A stretch of DNA of 42,958 bases from Sphingomonadales bacterium (GTDB taxonomy: Bacteria > Pseudomonadota > Alphaproteobacteria > SMXS01). This document shows, piece after piece, positions 36,798-42,958 of the stretch. Positions within the stretch are counted from its first letter, which is position 1, and each line of letters starts with the position of its first letter. The stretch lies in contig JALHLV010000034.1 in assembly GCA_022844405.1 (NCBI GenBank), positions 1-42,958 of the forward strand. Reading direction: 5' to 3'. Under the pieces are notes generated by a model, which saw only the letters and a list, made by a program, of their open reading frames with translations, had not been told where the DNA came from and made no database searches. The translations under genes were made by a program, and so were the position numbers.

Positions 36798-38282
36798 TTA
36801 GAGGCTGGCGGTGGCGGTGCCCGGAGCGACGATGATGCAACTCACCTTGCCGCGCTTCAGCACGGTGCAGGCATCCTGCGCCTCGGTGCGGCTGTTGAAG
36901 CCGATCAGGCGCGAGCGGTAGAGCGTCTTCTTGCCGCCGGCCGCACTGACCGACGCGGTGACGTGATCGAGCGTGTCCGACAGCTTGCCGGCGACCTTCT
37001 GGGCGAACTCGCGGGCGGCGTCGCGCTTGCTGAACGCGCCGACCTGCACGGCCCAGCCCGGCGGCGGCGATACGTCGTCCGCATCGCTCTGCCCGGTTTC
37101 GATCGCGGCCGAGGCGACCGTCTTGGTCGAGACCTCGGCGATCCGGGGCGACGAGACGTCGGCCGGCAGCGGCGCGGCCAGCGAGGCCGGCATCACGACG
37201 GCGGGCTCCTGCGCCGCGAGCTGATCGTTCAGCGTCGCCATGGTGACGGCGCCGGCCTTGGGCGCGGAGTCCTCGGGGAAGCCGGCGACCTTCACCCGCA
37301 TCACCGTCGGCTCGGTCTGGGCGGCGGCGATCGTAGTCGGGCCGTTCGGTTCGTCGTCCTTCACATACTCGACGCCCGGCAGGTCGTTGCCCCTGGCGCG
37401 GGAGAAGCTGGCATCCATGATCTCGCCCATGTAGCGGTCGCGCGAACTGGCGGTCGACCCACCGAACACCACGCCGACCAGACGGGTGCCGTCGCGCTGG
37501 GCGGCCGCCAGCAGGTTGAAGCCCGACAGGCCGATGAAGCCGGTCTTGATGCCGTCGGCGCCCTTGTAGTTCAGGGCGAACCGGTTGTGGGTGGTGTGGG
37601 TCACGCCCTTGTAGGTGAAGCTGCGGGTGCCGAAATAGGCATAGTATTTCGGGAAATCCCGGTGGATGGCGATGCCGAGCAGGGCCTGGTCACGCGGCGT
37701 CGACACCTGTTCCTTGTTGGGCAGGCCCGAGGCATTGCGGTAGATCGTGTTCCTCATGCCCAGCTCGCGGGCCTTGGCGGTCATCAGATAGCCGAAATCG
37801 TCCTCGGTGCCGCCGATGCCTTCCGCCAGCACGGTCGCGGCGTCGTTGGCGGAGCGGGTGACAAGGCCCAGGACGGCGTCCTCGACGGAAATCGACGAAC
37901 CGGCGGTCAGGCCCAGCTTGCTGGGCGCGCGGGTTGCGGCATAGCGCGATACCGGCAGTTTGGTATCGAGGGTCAGGGAGCCATTGTCCAGCGCCTGGAA
38001 GGTCAGGTACAGCGTCATGACCTTGGTCATGGACGCCGGATAGAGCTTCTTGTCGGCATTGCGTGCGTAAAGAACCTCGCCGGTCGCCTCGTTGATGACA
38101 ATGGCGCCGGTGCCGATCTTGTAGGTGGAGGCCTTCTTGGCCTTGACGGACTTGCTCTTGTGGGTGCGGGCTTCGACCGGGGGCGCGGCGGCGATACCGA
38201 CCGTCAAGAGCGCGGCCAGCACCAGTACGTTCACCCTGATCAGCTTTTGCGCGAAACGCCGCCCGAATGCCTTGATCAGCAC
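36798..38282 (-). CDS. dacA-like: D-alanyl-D-alanine carboxypeptidase with SPOR domain
   Basis: A 494-residue periplasmic serine peptidase (S11). A signal/anchor segment (about 15-35) precedes the penicillin-binding domain with SMTK at 84-87 (nucleophile Ser84), SAN at 144-146 and KTG in GIKTGF. A linker rich in Ala, Pro and Thr leads to a C-terminal SPOR domain (WAVQVGAFSKRDAAREFAQK on), which binds denuded glycan at the division site. It trims pentapeptides in peptidoglycan. GTG 38282, six bases after GGGAGG, is preferred to TTG 38288, which directly abuts it. Confidence 0.93.
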   Translation of the reverse strand: MLIKAFGRRFAQKLIRVNVLVLAALLTVGIAAAPPVEARTHKSKSVKAKKASTYKIGTGAIVINEATGEVLYARNADKKLYPASMTKVMTLYLTFQALDNGSLTLDTKLPVSRYAATRAPSKLGLTAGSSISVEDAVLGLVTRSANDAATVLAEGIGGTEDDFGYLMTAKARELGMRNTIYRNASGLPNKEQVSTPRDQALLGIAIHRDFPKYYAYFGTRSFTYKGVTHTTHNRFALNYKGADGIKTGFIGLSGFNLLAAAQRDGTRLVGVVFGGSTASSRDRYMGEIMDASFSRARGNDLPGVEYVKDDEPNGPTTIAAAQTEPTVMRVKVAGFPEDSAPKAGAVTMATLNDQLAAQEPAVVMPASLAAPLPADVSSPRIAEVSTKTVASAAIETGQSDADDVSPPPGWAVQVGAFSKRDAAREFAQKVAGKLSDTLDHVTASVSAAGGKKTLYRSRLIGFNSRTEAQDACTVLKRGKVSCIIVAPGTATASL

Positions 38283-38481
38283 CCACAACCTCCCTTGGAT
38301 CGCCCTACTCCACGAGCAAATTGACGCTAACCGAAAGAGTCTTATTTTTCGCCATGTTGTGCAAGCTAAAGTTAAAGTGAAGACTCAAGAAGCGTCACAT
38401 TTGTGCCAATTTACACTGCGGCCTGCCGCGCGAGCGGCACCCAGATACCGGAACGAGGCTCCTTTCGGGTCCAGAGCGCGG

Positions 38482-38928
38482 CTATTCGCGGAACGCATGC
38501 ACGTCGCGGCTGGGCCAGAGGAAGTGAATCCGGGTGCGGTGAATCAGCCACTCGTCGCCCTGCTTGCGATACTCGTCATCGTAGATACCGAACAGAATCA
38601 AGGGGTTCTCGGTCCCGACCGCGGTCCGCAGATCGAGCAGATACCACCGGCCGATGGCCCGGTCGGACCCTTTCAGGGTGATCCAGGGGTTCGTCACCGC
38701 GTGCATCACGTTGAAGATGCCGCCATAGCGCGACATGAATTTACGATAGTTCCTATGGATCGTTTCGCGGCCGACCCAGTCGCCGCCATAGTTCGGGCCG
38801 AACTCGCAGACCGCATCCTCGGTGAACAAGGCAGCGAGCTTGTCGACTTCGCCGCCATCGTAGTAGTGCGAGTAGAGATGGCGCGTCGTCTTGATCTTCT
38901 CGATTTCCAGCAGGTCTTCGACGGTCAT
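38482..38928 (-). CDS. NTF2-like (SnoaL_4) protein
   Basis: A 148-residue NTF2-like domain: DLLEIEKIKTTRHLYSHYYD, then VDKLAALFTEDAVCEFGPNY and a sheet with HAVTNPWITLKGSDRAIGRW. The His in MHAVTNP and the early Tyr/Asp residues could form a small active site as in scytalone-dehydratase-like enzymes, but this is not proven. GGGGAAC precedes ATG 38928; ATG 38949 is less likely. It is the third protein of this fold in the window and is not adjacent to the others. Confidence 0.8.
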   Translation of the reverse strand: MTVEDLLEIEKIKTTRHLYSHYYDGGEVDKLAALFTEDAVCEFGPNYGGDWVGRETIHRNYRKFMSRYGGIFNVMHAVTNPWITLKGSDRAIGRWYLLDLRTAVGTENPLILFGIYDDEYRKQGDEWLIHRTRIHFLWPSRDVHAFRE

Positions 38929-39065
38929 CGTGTTCCCCGTTAGCGGCATCGCCGCAGATTACCGCAGGCCACACCCCGCGCCGCAAGCCTTTTCGTTCAT
39001 GCGTGCTTGTTGATCCTTCACAAGCGGCCGCCGATTTGGCAGGTTGGCGCGCAAAGGAGCCAGCA

Positions 39066-39692
39066 ATGCCTTACGATTTCCACGACAGCCTGCGCGACAC
39101 CGTCGCCGCCAACCTGCAGACGTTCCCCCACGAGTTCATCGACGGCGAGGGCTTTCGCCACGCCGCCGTCGCGCTCACCATCGTGGCGGGCGATACGCCG
39201 GACGAGGGCGCGTCCATGCTGCTGACCCGGCGCACCTCCAAGCTGAACAAGCACGCCGGCCAGTGGGCGCTGCCCGGCGGCCGGGTCGACGCGGGCGAGG
39301 ATCCGCTGCACGCGGCACTGCGCGAGATGCAGGAAGAGGTCAACCTGGTCCTCGACGACGGTCACTTCCTCGGCCGGCTGGACGACATCTCCTCGCGCTC
39401 GGGCTATGTCATCTCGCCCTTCGTGTTCTGGGCCGAGGATACGTCGTCGATGACGCCCAATCCGGACGAGGTCGCCTCGATCCACCGCATTCCCCTGCGG
39501 CTGTTCGAGGGTGTCGATGCCGTCCAGTTCATCGACGTCGACGGCCAGACTGAAAAGCTGCTGCGCCTGCAACTCGGCGACAACCGCATCCACTCGCCGA
39601 CCGGCGCGTTCCTGCTGCAGCTCTGGGAAGTCGGCGTGAACGGACGCCACACCCGCGTCAAGCAGCACCTGCATCCCGACTGGGCCAAGTAA
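39066..39692 (+). CDS. NUDIX hydrolase (CoA/nucleotide pyrophosphatase-like)
   Basis: A 208-residue hydrolase. The Nudix box spans residues 72-94: Gly72, Glu78, REMQEE at 86-91. The glycine normally found after the EE pair is Asn93. Metal-binding Glu87, Glu90 and Glu91 are kept, so activity is likely. LLTRRTSKLNKHAGQWALPG resembles NudL/NUDT7-type CoA diphosphatases, but the family UPF0035 motif is not clear. AAAGGAG precedes ATG 39066. Confidence 0.85.
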   Translation: MPYDFHDSLRDTVAANLQTFPHEFIDGEGFRHAAVALTIVAGDTPDEGASMLLTRRTSKLNKHAGQWALPGGRVDAGEDPLHAALREMQEEVNLVLDDGHFLGRLDDISSRSGYVISPFVFWAEDTSSMTPNPDEVASIHRIPLRLFEGVDAVQFIDVDGQTEKLLRLQLGDNRIHSPTGAFLLQLWEVGVNGRHTRVKQHLHPDWAK

Positions 39693-39774
39693 CCTCCGGG
39701 AAAGCCGACGCTTGCGCCGGCCGCGCTGATCGTGGCTAGCTGCGGGAAAGGTTCATTGCGGAACGAGAACGGCC

Positions 39775-40497
39775 TTGGGACATCGCGGCTATCTGACCAT
39801 CCTCGGCATCCTGTTCGCCATCCTGTTCATCGCCCTGGCGATCCATCCGGTCGACCGGGCCGACTGGCTGCTGGAGAACGCGCTGGTCGGCGGCTTCCTG
39901 CTGGCGTCCGTGCTGATCCACCGGCACTTCGCCTTCTCGAAACTGTCGGCGACGCTGATCTTCCTGTTCCTGTGTCTGCATGAGGTCGGCGCCCACTATA
40001 CCTATTCGCTGGTTCCCTACGACGCCTGGTTCAGCGCCCTGACAGGCCGCAGCTTCAACGAGTTGGTCGGCTGGGAACGCAACAACTTCGACCGGGTCGT
40101 GCATTTCAGCTACGGGTTGCTGCTGGCCTATCCGGTACGCGAGATTTTCCTGCGCGTGGTCAATGTGCGCGGCTTCTGGGGATACTTCCTCCCCCTCGAC
40201 GTCATGATGTCCACGTCCATGCTCTACGAACTGATCGAGTGGGCCGCCGCCGCCGGGCTGGGCGGCGAGCTGGGCATGGCCTATCTCGGCACCCAAGGCG
40301 ATGTGTGGGACGCCCACAAGGACATGGCGCTGGCCAGCACGGGCGCGCTGATCGCCATGCTGGCGACCCTGGCGATCAACGCTGCGCTGCAGCGCGATTT
40401 CGCCCAGGAATGGGCGGAGAGCTTCAGGATAAGCAACGACCGTCCGGTCGGCGAGGCCGCGGTCGCCGCCCTGTTGCGCCGCCGCCGGACGGACTGA
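39775..40497 (+). CDS. DUF2238 (YjdF-like) integral membrane protein
   Basis: A 240-residue inner-membrane protein with about six hydrophobic helices. Conserved-looking polar stretches are CLHEVGAHYTYSLVPYD, WERNNFDRVVHFSYG and the acidic GTQGDVWDAHKDM before the last helix. These match the DUF2238/YjdF family, whose biochemical role is unknown. The start is TTG 39775; no ATG lies in frame nearby. The next gene on the other strand begins only three bases past its stop, so the genes are tail to tail. Confidence 0.85.
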   Translation: MGHRGYLTILGILFAILFIALAIHPVDRADWLLENALVGGFLLASVLIHRHFAFSKLSATLIFLFLCLHEVGAHYTYSLVPYDAWFSALTGRSFNELVGWERNNFDRVVHFSYGLLLAYPVREIFLRVVNVRGFWGYFLPLDVMMSTSMLYELIEWAAAAGLGGELGMAYLGTQGDVWDAHKDMALASTGALIAMLATLAINAALQRDFAQEWAESFRISNDRPVGEAAVAALLRRRRTD

Positions 40498-40499
40498 AA

Positions 40500-40877
40500 T
40501 CAGGCCGCGGCGGGCCGGTCCAGCACGTCGTCGCGCACCGAGTTGGCCAACGCGCCGACCTGCGCGATCTCAGCTTCGGGCACGCCCAGCTCACGCAGGG
40601 TAGCGGCCAAGTTCTCGATCACCGCGTCCACATGGCCGTCGTTCAGGCCGCGCGCCACCAGGTGCCGGTGCCCGTCGCGCATGTTCTGGCCAGTATAGGC
40701 GTTGGGGCCACCCGTCACCATGGTGAGGAAGCCGCGCTGCTTGGCGCGTTGGCGCTCCATGTCCACGCCATCGAAGAAGTGCCGGATGCGGTCGTCGGCC
40801 AGTACCTTGCCATAGAACGCATCGACCGCCGCCTTGATGGCCGGTGCACCGCCTAGCCGCTTGTAGAGAGAGTCCAC
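40500..40877 (-). CDS. Group 1 truncated haemoglobin
   Basis: A 125-residue globin of the trHbN class. SLYKRLGGAPAIKAAVDAFY holds the start of helix B with Tyr, RHFFDGVDM is the CD region, and YTGQNMRDGHRHL carries the proximal-His region. Such globins bind O2 and NO and detoxify NO by dioxygenation. GTG 40877, five bases after GGAGG, is chosen; ATG 40889 lies two bases from the operator, where transcripts may barely begin. It is divergent from nsrR and shares its operator. Confidence 0.88.
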   Translation of the reverse strand: MDSLYKRLGGAPAIKAAVDAFYGKVLADDRIRHFFDGVDMERQRAKQRGFLTMVTGGPNAYTGQNMRDGHRHLVARGLNDGHVDAVIENLAATLRELGVPEAEIAQVGALANSVRDDVLDRPAAA

Positions 40878-40891
40878 GTCGTCCTCCATTT

Positions 40892-40910
40892 GATGTATAA
40901 TAGATACATC
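40892..40910. promoter_or_regulatory. NsrR-type operator between trHb and nsrR
   Basis: GATGTATAATAGATACATC has perfect seven-base arms GATGTAT and ATACATC around a five-base centre. It fits the published NsrR half-site GATGyAT. It covers the AT-rich divergent promoter region, so NsrR should repress the globin and itself until NO destroys its cluster. Confidence 0.75.
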
Positions 40911-40970
40911 TTTAATCAATGCGGGATCGCGCTTCAAATGCGTATTCCCGTCGATAACGAAGACCCGGCC

Positions 40971-41426
40971 ATGCGCCTGACGCAACACACCGACTATGCG
41001 CTCCGCGTGCTGATCCATGTGGGATCGAAGTCCGGCGGCGCGTCGACCATCCGCGAGATCGCCGAAAGCTACGGCATCTCCAAGAACCACCTGATGAAGG
41101 TGGCTCACAGGCTGGGACAACTCGGCCTGCTGGCGCCGCGGCGCGGGCGCGGCGGCGGCCTCGCGCTTGCCCGTGCACCGATGGAGATCAACGTCGGCGA
41201 CGTGGTCCGGCGCATGGAGGAGAGCCTGGCGCTGGTGGAATGCTTCAGGGGTCCGGACAACACCTGCCCGATCGCCGGCCTGTGCCGGCTCGAGACCGCC
41301 CTCGCCCAGGCGCTGCAGGCGTTCCTCGCCGTTCTCGACGGCCTGACCCTGGCCGACCTTCTGGACAACCGGGCCGCCCTCGCGGCGCGGCTGGGGATCA
41401 TTCCGCAGGCGGTCACATCGTCGTGA
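40971..41426 (+). CDS. nsrR: Rrf2 family NO-sensing repressor NsrR
   Basis: A 151-residue Rrf2 regulator. MRLTQHTDYALRVLIHVGSK is the classic NsrR opening, followed by the winged helix (TIREIAESYGISKNHLMKVA). Three cluster-ligating cysteines occur as ECFRGPDNTCPIAGLC (C-x7-C-x5-C), the NsrR arrangement rather than IscR. It holds a NO-sensitive Fe-S cluster. Start 40971 is chosen; the frame upstream to 40890 lies within the operator region. It is divergent from the truncated haemoglobin. Confidence 0.92.
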   Translation: MRLTQHTDYALRVLIHVGSKSGGASTIREIAESYGISKNHLMKVAHRLGQLGLLAPRRGRGGGLALARAPMEINVGDVVRRMEESLALVECFRGPDNTCPIAGLCRLETALAQALQAFLAVLDGLTLADLLDNRAALAARLGIIPQAVTSS

Positions 41427-41515
41427 TTGTGGTATTTGGCGCTGCATGACGCGGATCCTTTGCGCTAGGCTTGTCCTTCAGCACCCAAGCCCCCTCAAGC
41501 TGATGTGCTGACGGT

Positions 41516-41550
41516 CGGACGGGGAACGACTGCAGCGTTGCCCCCGTCCG
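41516..41550. other. Strong hairpin upstream of the DksA-like gene
   Basis: CGGACGGGG pairs with CCCCGTCCG, and inside it AACG pairs with CGTT, giving about 13 base pairs with one bulge. It has no T-run. It lies 90 bases after nsrR and 80 before the DksA-like gene, so it may damp read-through or sit in the latter's leader. Confidence 0.4.
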
Positions 41551-41631
41551 GCCACACCTATCCCAGCGAATGGCACCGTATGACGGCCTGATTTGGTGGC
41601 AAAGCGCGTCCGTTCGCGATAGGCTCGCCTC

Positions 41632-41955
41632 ATGAAGGATCATCAGCACATCGCGGAATCCCTGCGGGCACGCATGGCGCGGTTGTCCGAGCGTGTCGAA
41701 CGGCTGGAGGAGGATTTGCGCCAGCCGCTGGACCCGGACTTCGCCGAGCAAGCCACCGGCATGGAAGCCAGCGAGGCCAACGAGGCGCTGGAAGGCGCGA
41801 GCCGGGCCGAGATGGCCCAGATCCGCGCCGCGCTTGGCCGGATCGAGGACGGTACCTACGGCATCTGTGTCAGCTGTGGCGAGGCCATCGCGCCGGCAAG
41901 GCTCGAAGCCCTGCCCTTCGCCCAGCAATGCATCGATTGCGCCCGCGGCCGCTGA
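41632..41955 (+). CDS. TraR/DksA family zinc-finger protein
   Basis: A 107-residue protein. A helical N-terminus (about 1-65, charged, coiled-coil-like) precedes a four-cysteine zinc finger, CVSCGEA then CIDC with 17 residues between (residues 79-103). Full DksA has an acidic coiled-coil tip with two Asp that reach the polymerase channel. This shorter member has an acidic stretch (LDPDFAEQATGMEASEANEA) before the finger instead, as in YbiI/TraR-like proteins. It may bind RNA polymerase, but the target is unproven. Confidence 0.85.
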   Translation: MKDHQHIAESLRARMARLSERVERLEEDLRQPLDPDFAEQATGMEASEANEALEGASRAEMAQIRAALGRIEDGTYGICVSCGEAIAPARLEALPFAQQCIDCARGR

Positions 41956-42068
41956 GTTCACTGAAATCGCTGTTTCCGCGCGCCATCGTTTGCGCCGTGG
42001 ACGGAATGACTTAAATCTAATCGACCATGGGCCGGGGGCGGCACCCGAATACCGAGGAGATAGATGAC

Positions 42069-42791
42069 ATGCTGAAACTCACGCGGCGCGGTTTCCAAGT
42101 AGCGGCGCTCTCCGTGGCGCTGGCCACCGGCGTGGCGACCGCCGCGCTGATACCGTCGCAGCCGGTCCTGGCGGCGTCCGAGTCCGACGCGCGGGAGCTG
42201 GTGATGTCCGCGCAGTATGCCTTCGACGACCTGACCGACAAGGGCACCAACGCGACCGTCCGTGCGCTGCTCAAGGACGCGCGGGGCGTGATGATCTTTC
42301 CGTCCGTGGTCAAGGGCGCTGTCGGCATCGGCGGCGAGGGCGGCAGCGGCGTGCTGCTGGTGCGCGGCGAGGATGGCGTGTGGAGCTATCCCGCATTCTA
42401 TCACATGAGCTCGATCAGCATCGGCCTGCAGCTCGGCGGCCAGGAAACCCGCTTCCTGCTGATCCTGATGACCGACAACGCGGTGCGCAAGATCATGAGC
42501 GGCGACACCCAGTTGGGCGGCGACGTCAGCGCCGTCGCGGTCGAGAGCGGCATCGACAAATCGACCGGCACCACGACGGGCCGCCGCGACATCTATTATC
42601 ACGCGGAAACCCAGGGCGGCCTGTTCGCCGGCGTCAGCCTGGAAGGCACCAAGATCAAGGCGCGCAACAAGATGGCCGAAAAGTATTACGGCCAGGAAGC
42701 CACCACCCGCGACATCCTGATCGAGCGCCGCGCCGCCAACCCCCAGGCCGAAGACCTGCGAACCACGGTCGCCTCTCAGACCGGCTATTAG
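42069..42791 (+). CDS. Secreted SYLF-domain (Ysc84-like) lipid-binding protein
   Basis: A 240-residue protein with a signal peptide, possibly Tat-like from RRGFQ at 6-10, ending near LAAS at about 35. The SYLF domain follows: LLKDARGVMIFPSVVKGAV, then GGEGGSGVLLVRG and YPAFYHMSSISIGLQLGGQE. Eukaryotic Ysc84/SH3YL1 SYLF domains bind phosphoinositides; bacterial members are periplasmic or outer-membrane-associated with unknown ligand. GAGGAGATAG precedes ATG 42069. Confidence 0.88.
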   Translation: MLKLTRRGFQVAALSVALATGVATAALIPSQPVLAASESDARELVMSAQYAFDDLTDKGTNATVRALLKDARGVMIFPSVVKGAVGIGGEGGSGVLLVRGEDGVWSYPAFYHMSSISIGLQLGGQETRFLLILMTDNAVRKIMSGDTQLGGDVSAVAVESGIDKSTGTTTGRRDIYYHAETQGGLFAGVSLEGTKIKARNKMAEKYYGQEATTRDILIERRAANPQAEDLRTTVASQTGY

Positions 42792-42804
42792 TCCGATGGC
42801 CTGT

Positions 42805-42835
42805 CCTGCATTCGGGTAAACCGCCTGAATGCAGG
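42805..42835. other. Inverted repeat after the SYLF gene
   Basis: Perfect nine-base arms CCTGCATTC and GAATGCAGG are 13 bases apart, 13 bases past the SYLF stop. No T-run follows, so any terminator role is weak. Confidence 0.35.
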
Positions 42836-42840
42836 ATGGC

Positions 42841-42958
42841 CTAACCCGGATTTCTCACCCCGCCGATGATTGTTGATTTGAGGTTGTCGAGGGTTGTGCG
42901 GGTTGGCGGATGGGCACGACCAGACCACCGGCGAGATTGCCGCTGGTTTTTGTGAGTT
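42841..42958. mobile_element. Possible insertion-sequence edge, cut by window end
   Basis: The sequence from CCTAACCCGGATTTCTCACC to the window end is more AT-rich and its wording changes abruptly. A minus-strand frame ending STIIGGVRNPG with a stop inside that opening could be the tail of a transposase. This rests on resemblance to insertion-sequence ends recalled from memory, not on a match, so it is tentative. Confidence 0.2.

Noticed and set aside
40890-40971. N-terminal extension of nsrR from ATG 40890
   Set aside because: It would place coding sequence over the operator, and the family begins at MRLTQHTDYALR (40971).

Overview
The window reads as chromosome of a GC-rich alphaproteobacterium, probably a Rhodospirillales-like lineage. 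The signs are a hopanoid gene set, an RpoH heat-shock sigma factor beside CarD and a seven-iron ferredoxin, a NepR-like anti-sigma protein, and an NsrR/truncated-haemoglobin pair. Genus cannot be set from sequence reading alone. High GC makes long antisense open frames common. I chose real genes by family recognition, ribosome-binding sites and tight spacing.

Layout. 1-2.1 kb (minus strand): a kappa-GST-like isomerase, an aminoglycoside-phosphotransferase-fold kinase and a DUF6285 protein; the last two resemble the LvaA/LvaB 4-hydroxyacyl-CoA kinase pair. 2.2-3.6 kb: a Spinster-type MFS transporter. 3.6-12.7 kb: squalene/hopanoid block, hpnC-hpnB-dxs-hpnD-hpnE-hpnG on plus, converging on ispH-hpnH on minus. 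It couples MEP-pathway enzymes (dxs, ispH) to squalene synthesis (hpnC, D, E) and hopane side-chain chemistry (hpnH, hpnG), but the cyclase gene hpnF/shc is not in the window. 13.1-17.2 kb: HpaB-like flavoenzyme, acyl-CoA ligase and CurA-like reductase, probably one catabolic operon. 17.2-19.2 kb: a DUF533 protein, an esterase remnant and an orphan gene of unlike composition. 19.3-22.9 kb: methylmalonyl-CoA mutase and an Old Yellow Enzyme. 22.9-23.6 kb: a ribbon-helix-helix/Doc toxin-antitoxin pair with a clear operator-like palindrome.

23.7-29.4 kb: housekeeping and stress genes, namely Suv3-like helicase, S4 protein, TerB protein, fdxA, carD and rpoH, with strong intrinsic terminators after the last three. 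29.4-32.4 kb: thermonuclease, a 32-residue membrane peptide, tRNA-Arg(CCT), a zinc-ribbon protein, a NepR-like protein and an S1/P1 nuclease. 32.4-36.7 kb: GFA protein, NTF2-like proteins, an SDR, a 98-bp palindromic repeat, a Tet-type MFS pump and a flavin/PLP-fold protein. 36.8-42.8 kb: SPOR-domain D,D-carboxypeptidase, NTF2-like protein, NUDIX hydrolase, DUF2238 membrane protein, truncated haemoglobin and nsrR around a shared operator, DksA-like protein and a secreted SYLF protein. The last 120 bases hold no gene I recognise and may be the edge of an insertion sequence.

No CRISPR array, prophage or complete insertion sequence was seen. The points I find most worth following are the lone NepR-like gene, the RHH/Doc pair with its palindrome, the decayed GFA gene translationally coupled to an NTF2-like gene, the 32-residue membrane peptide, and the hopanoid block without its cyclase.
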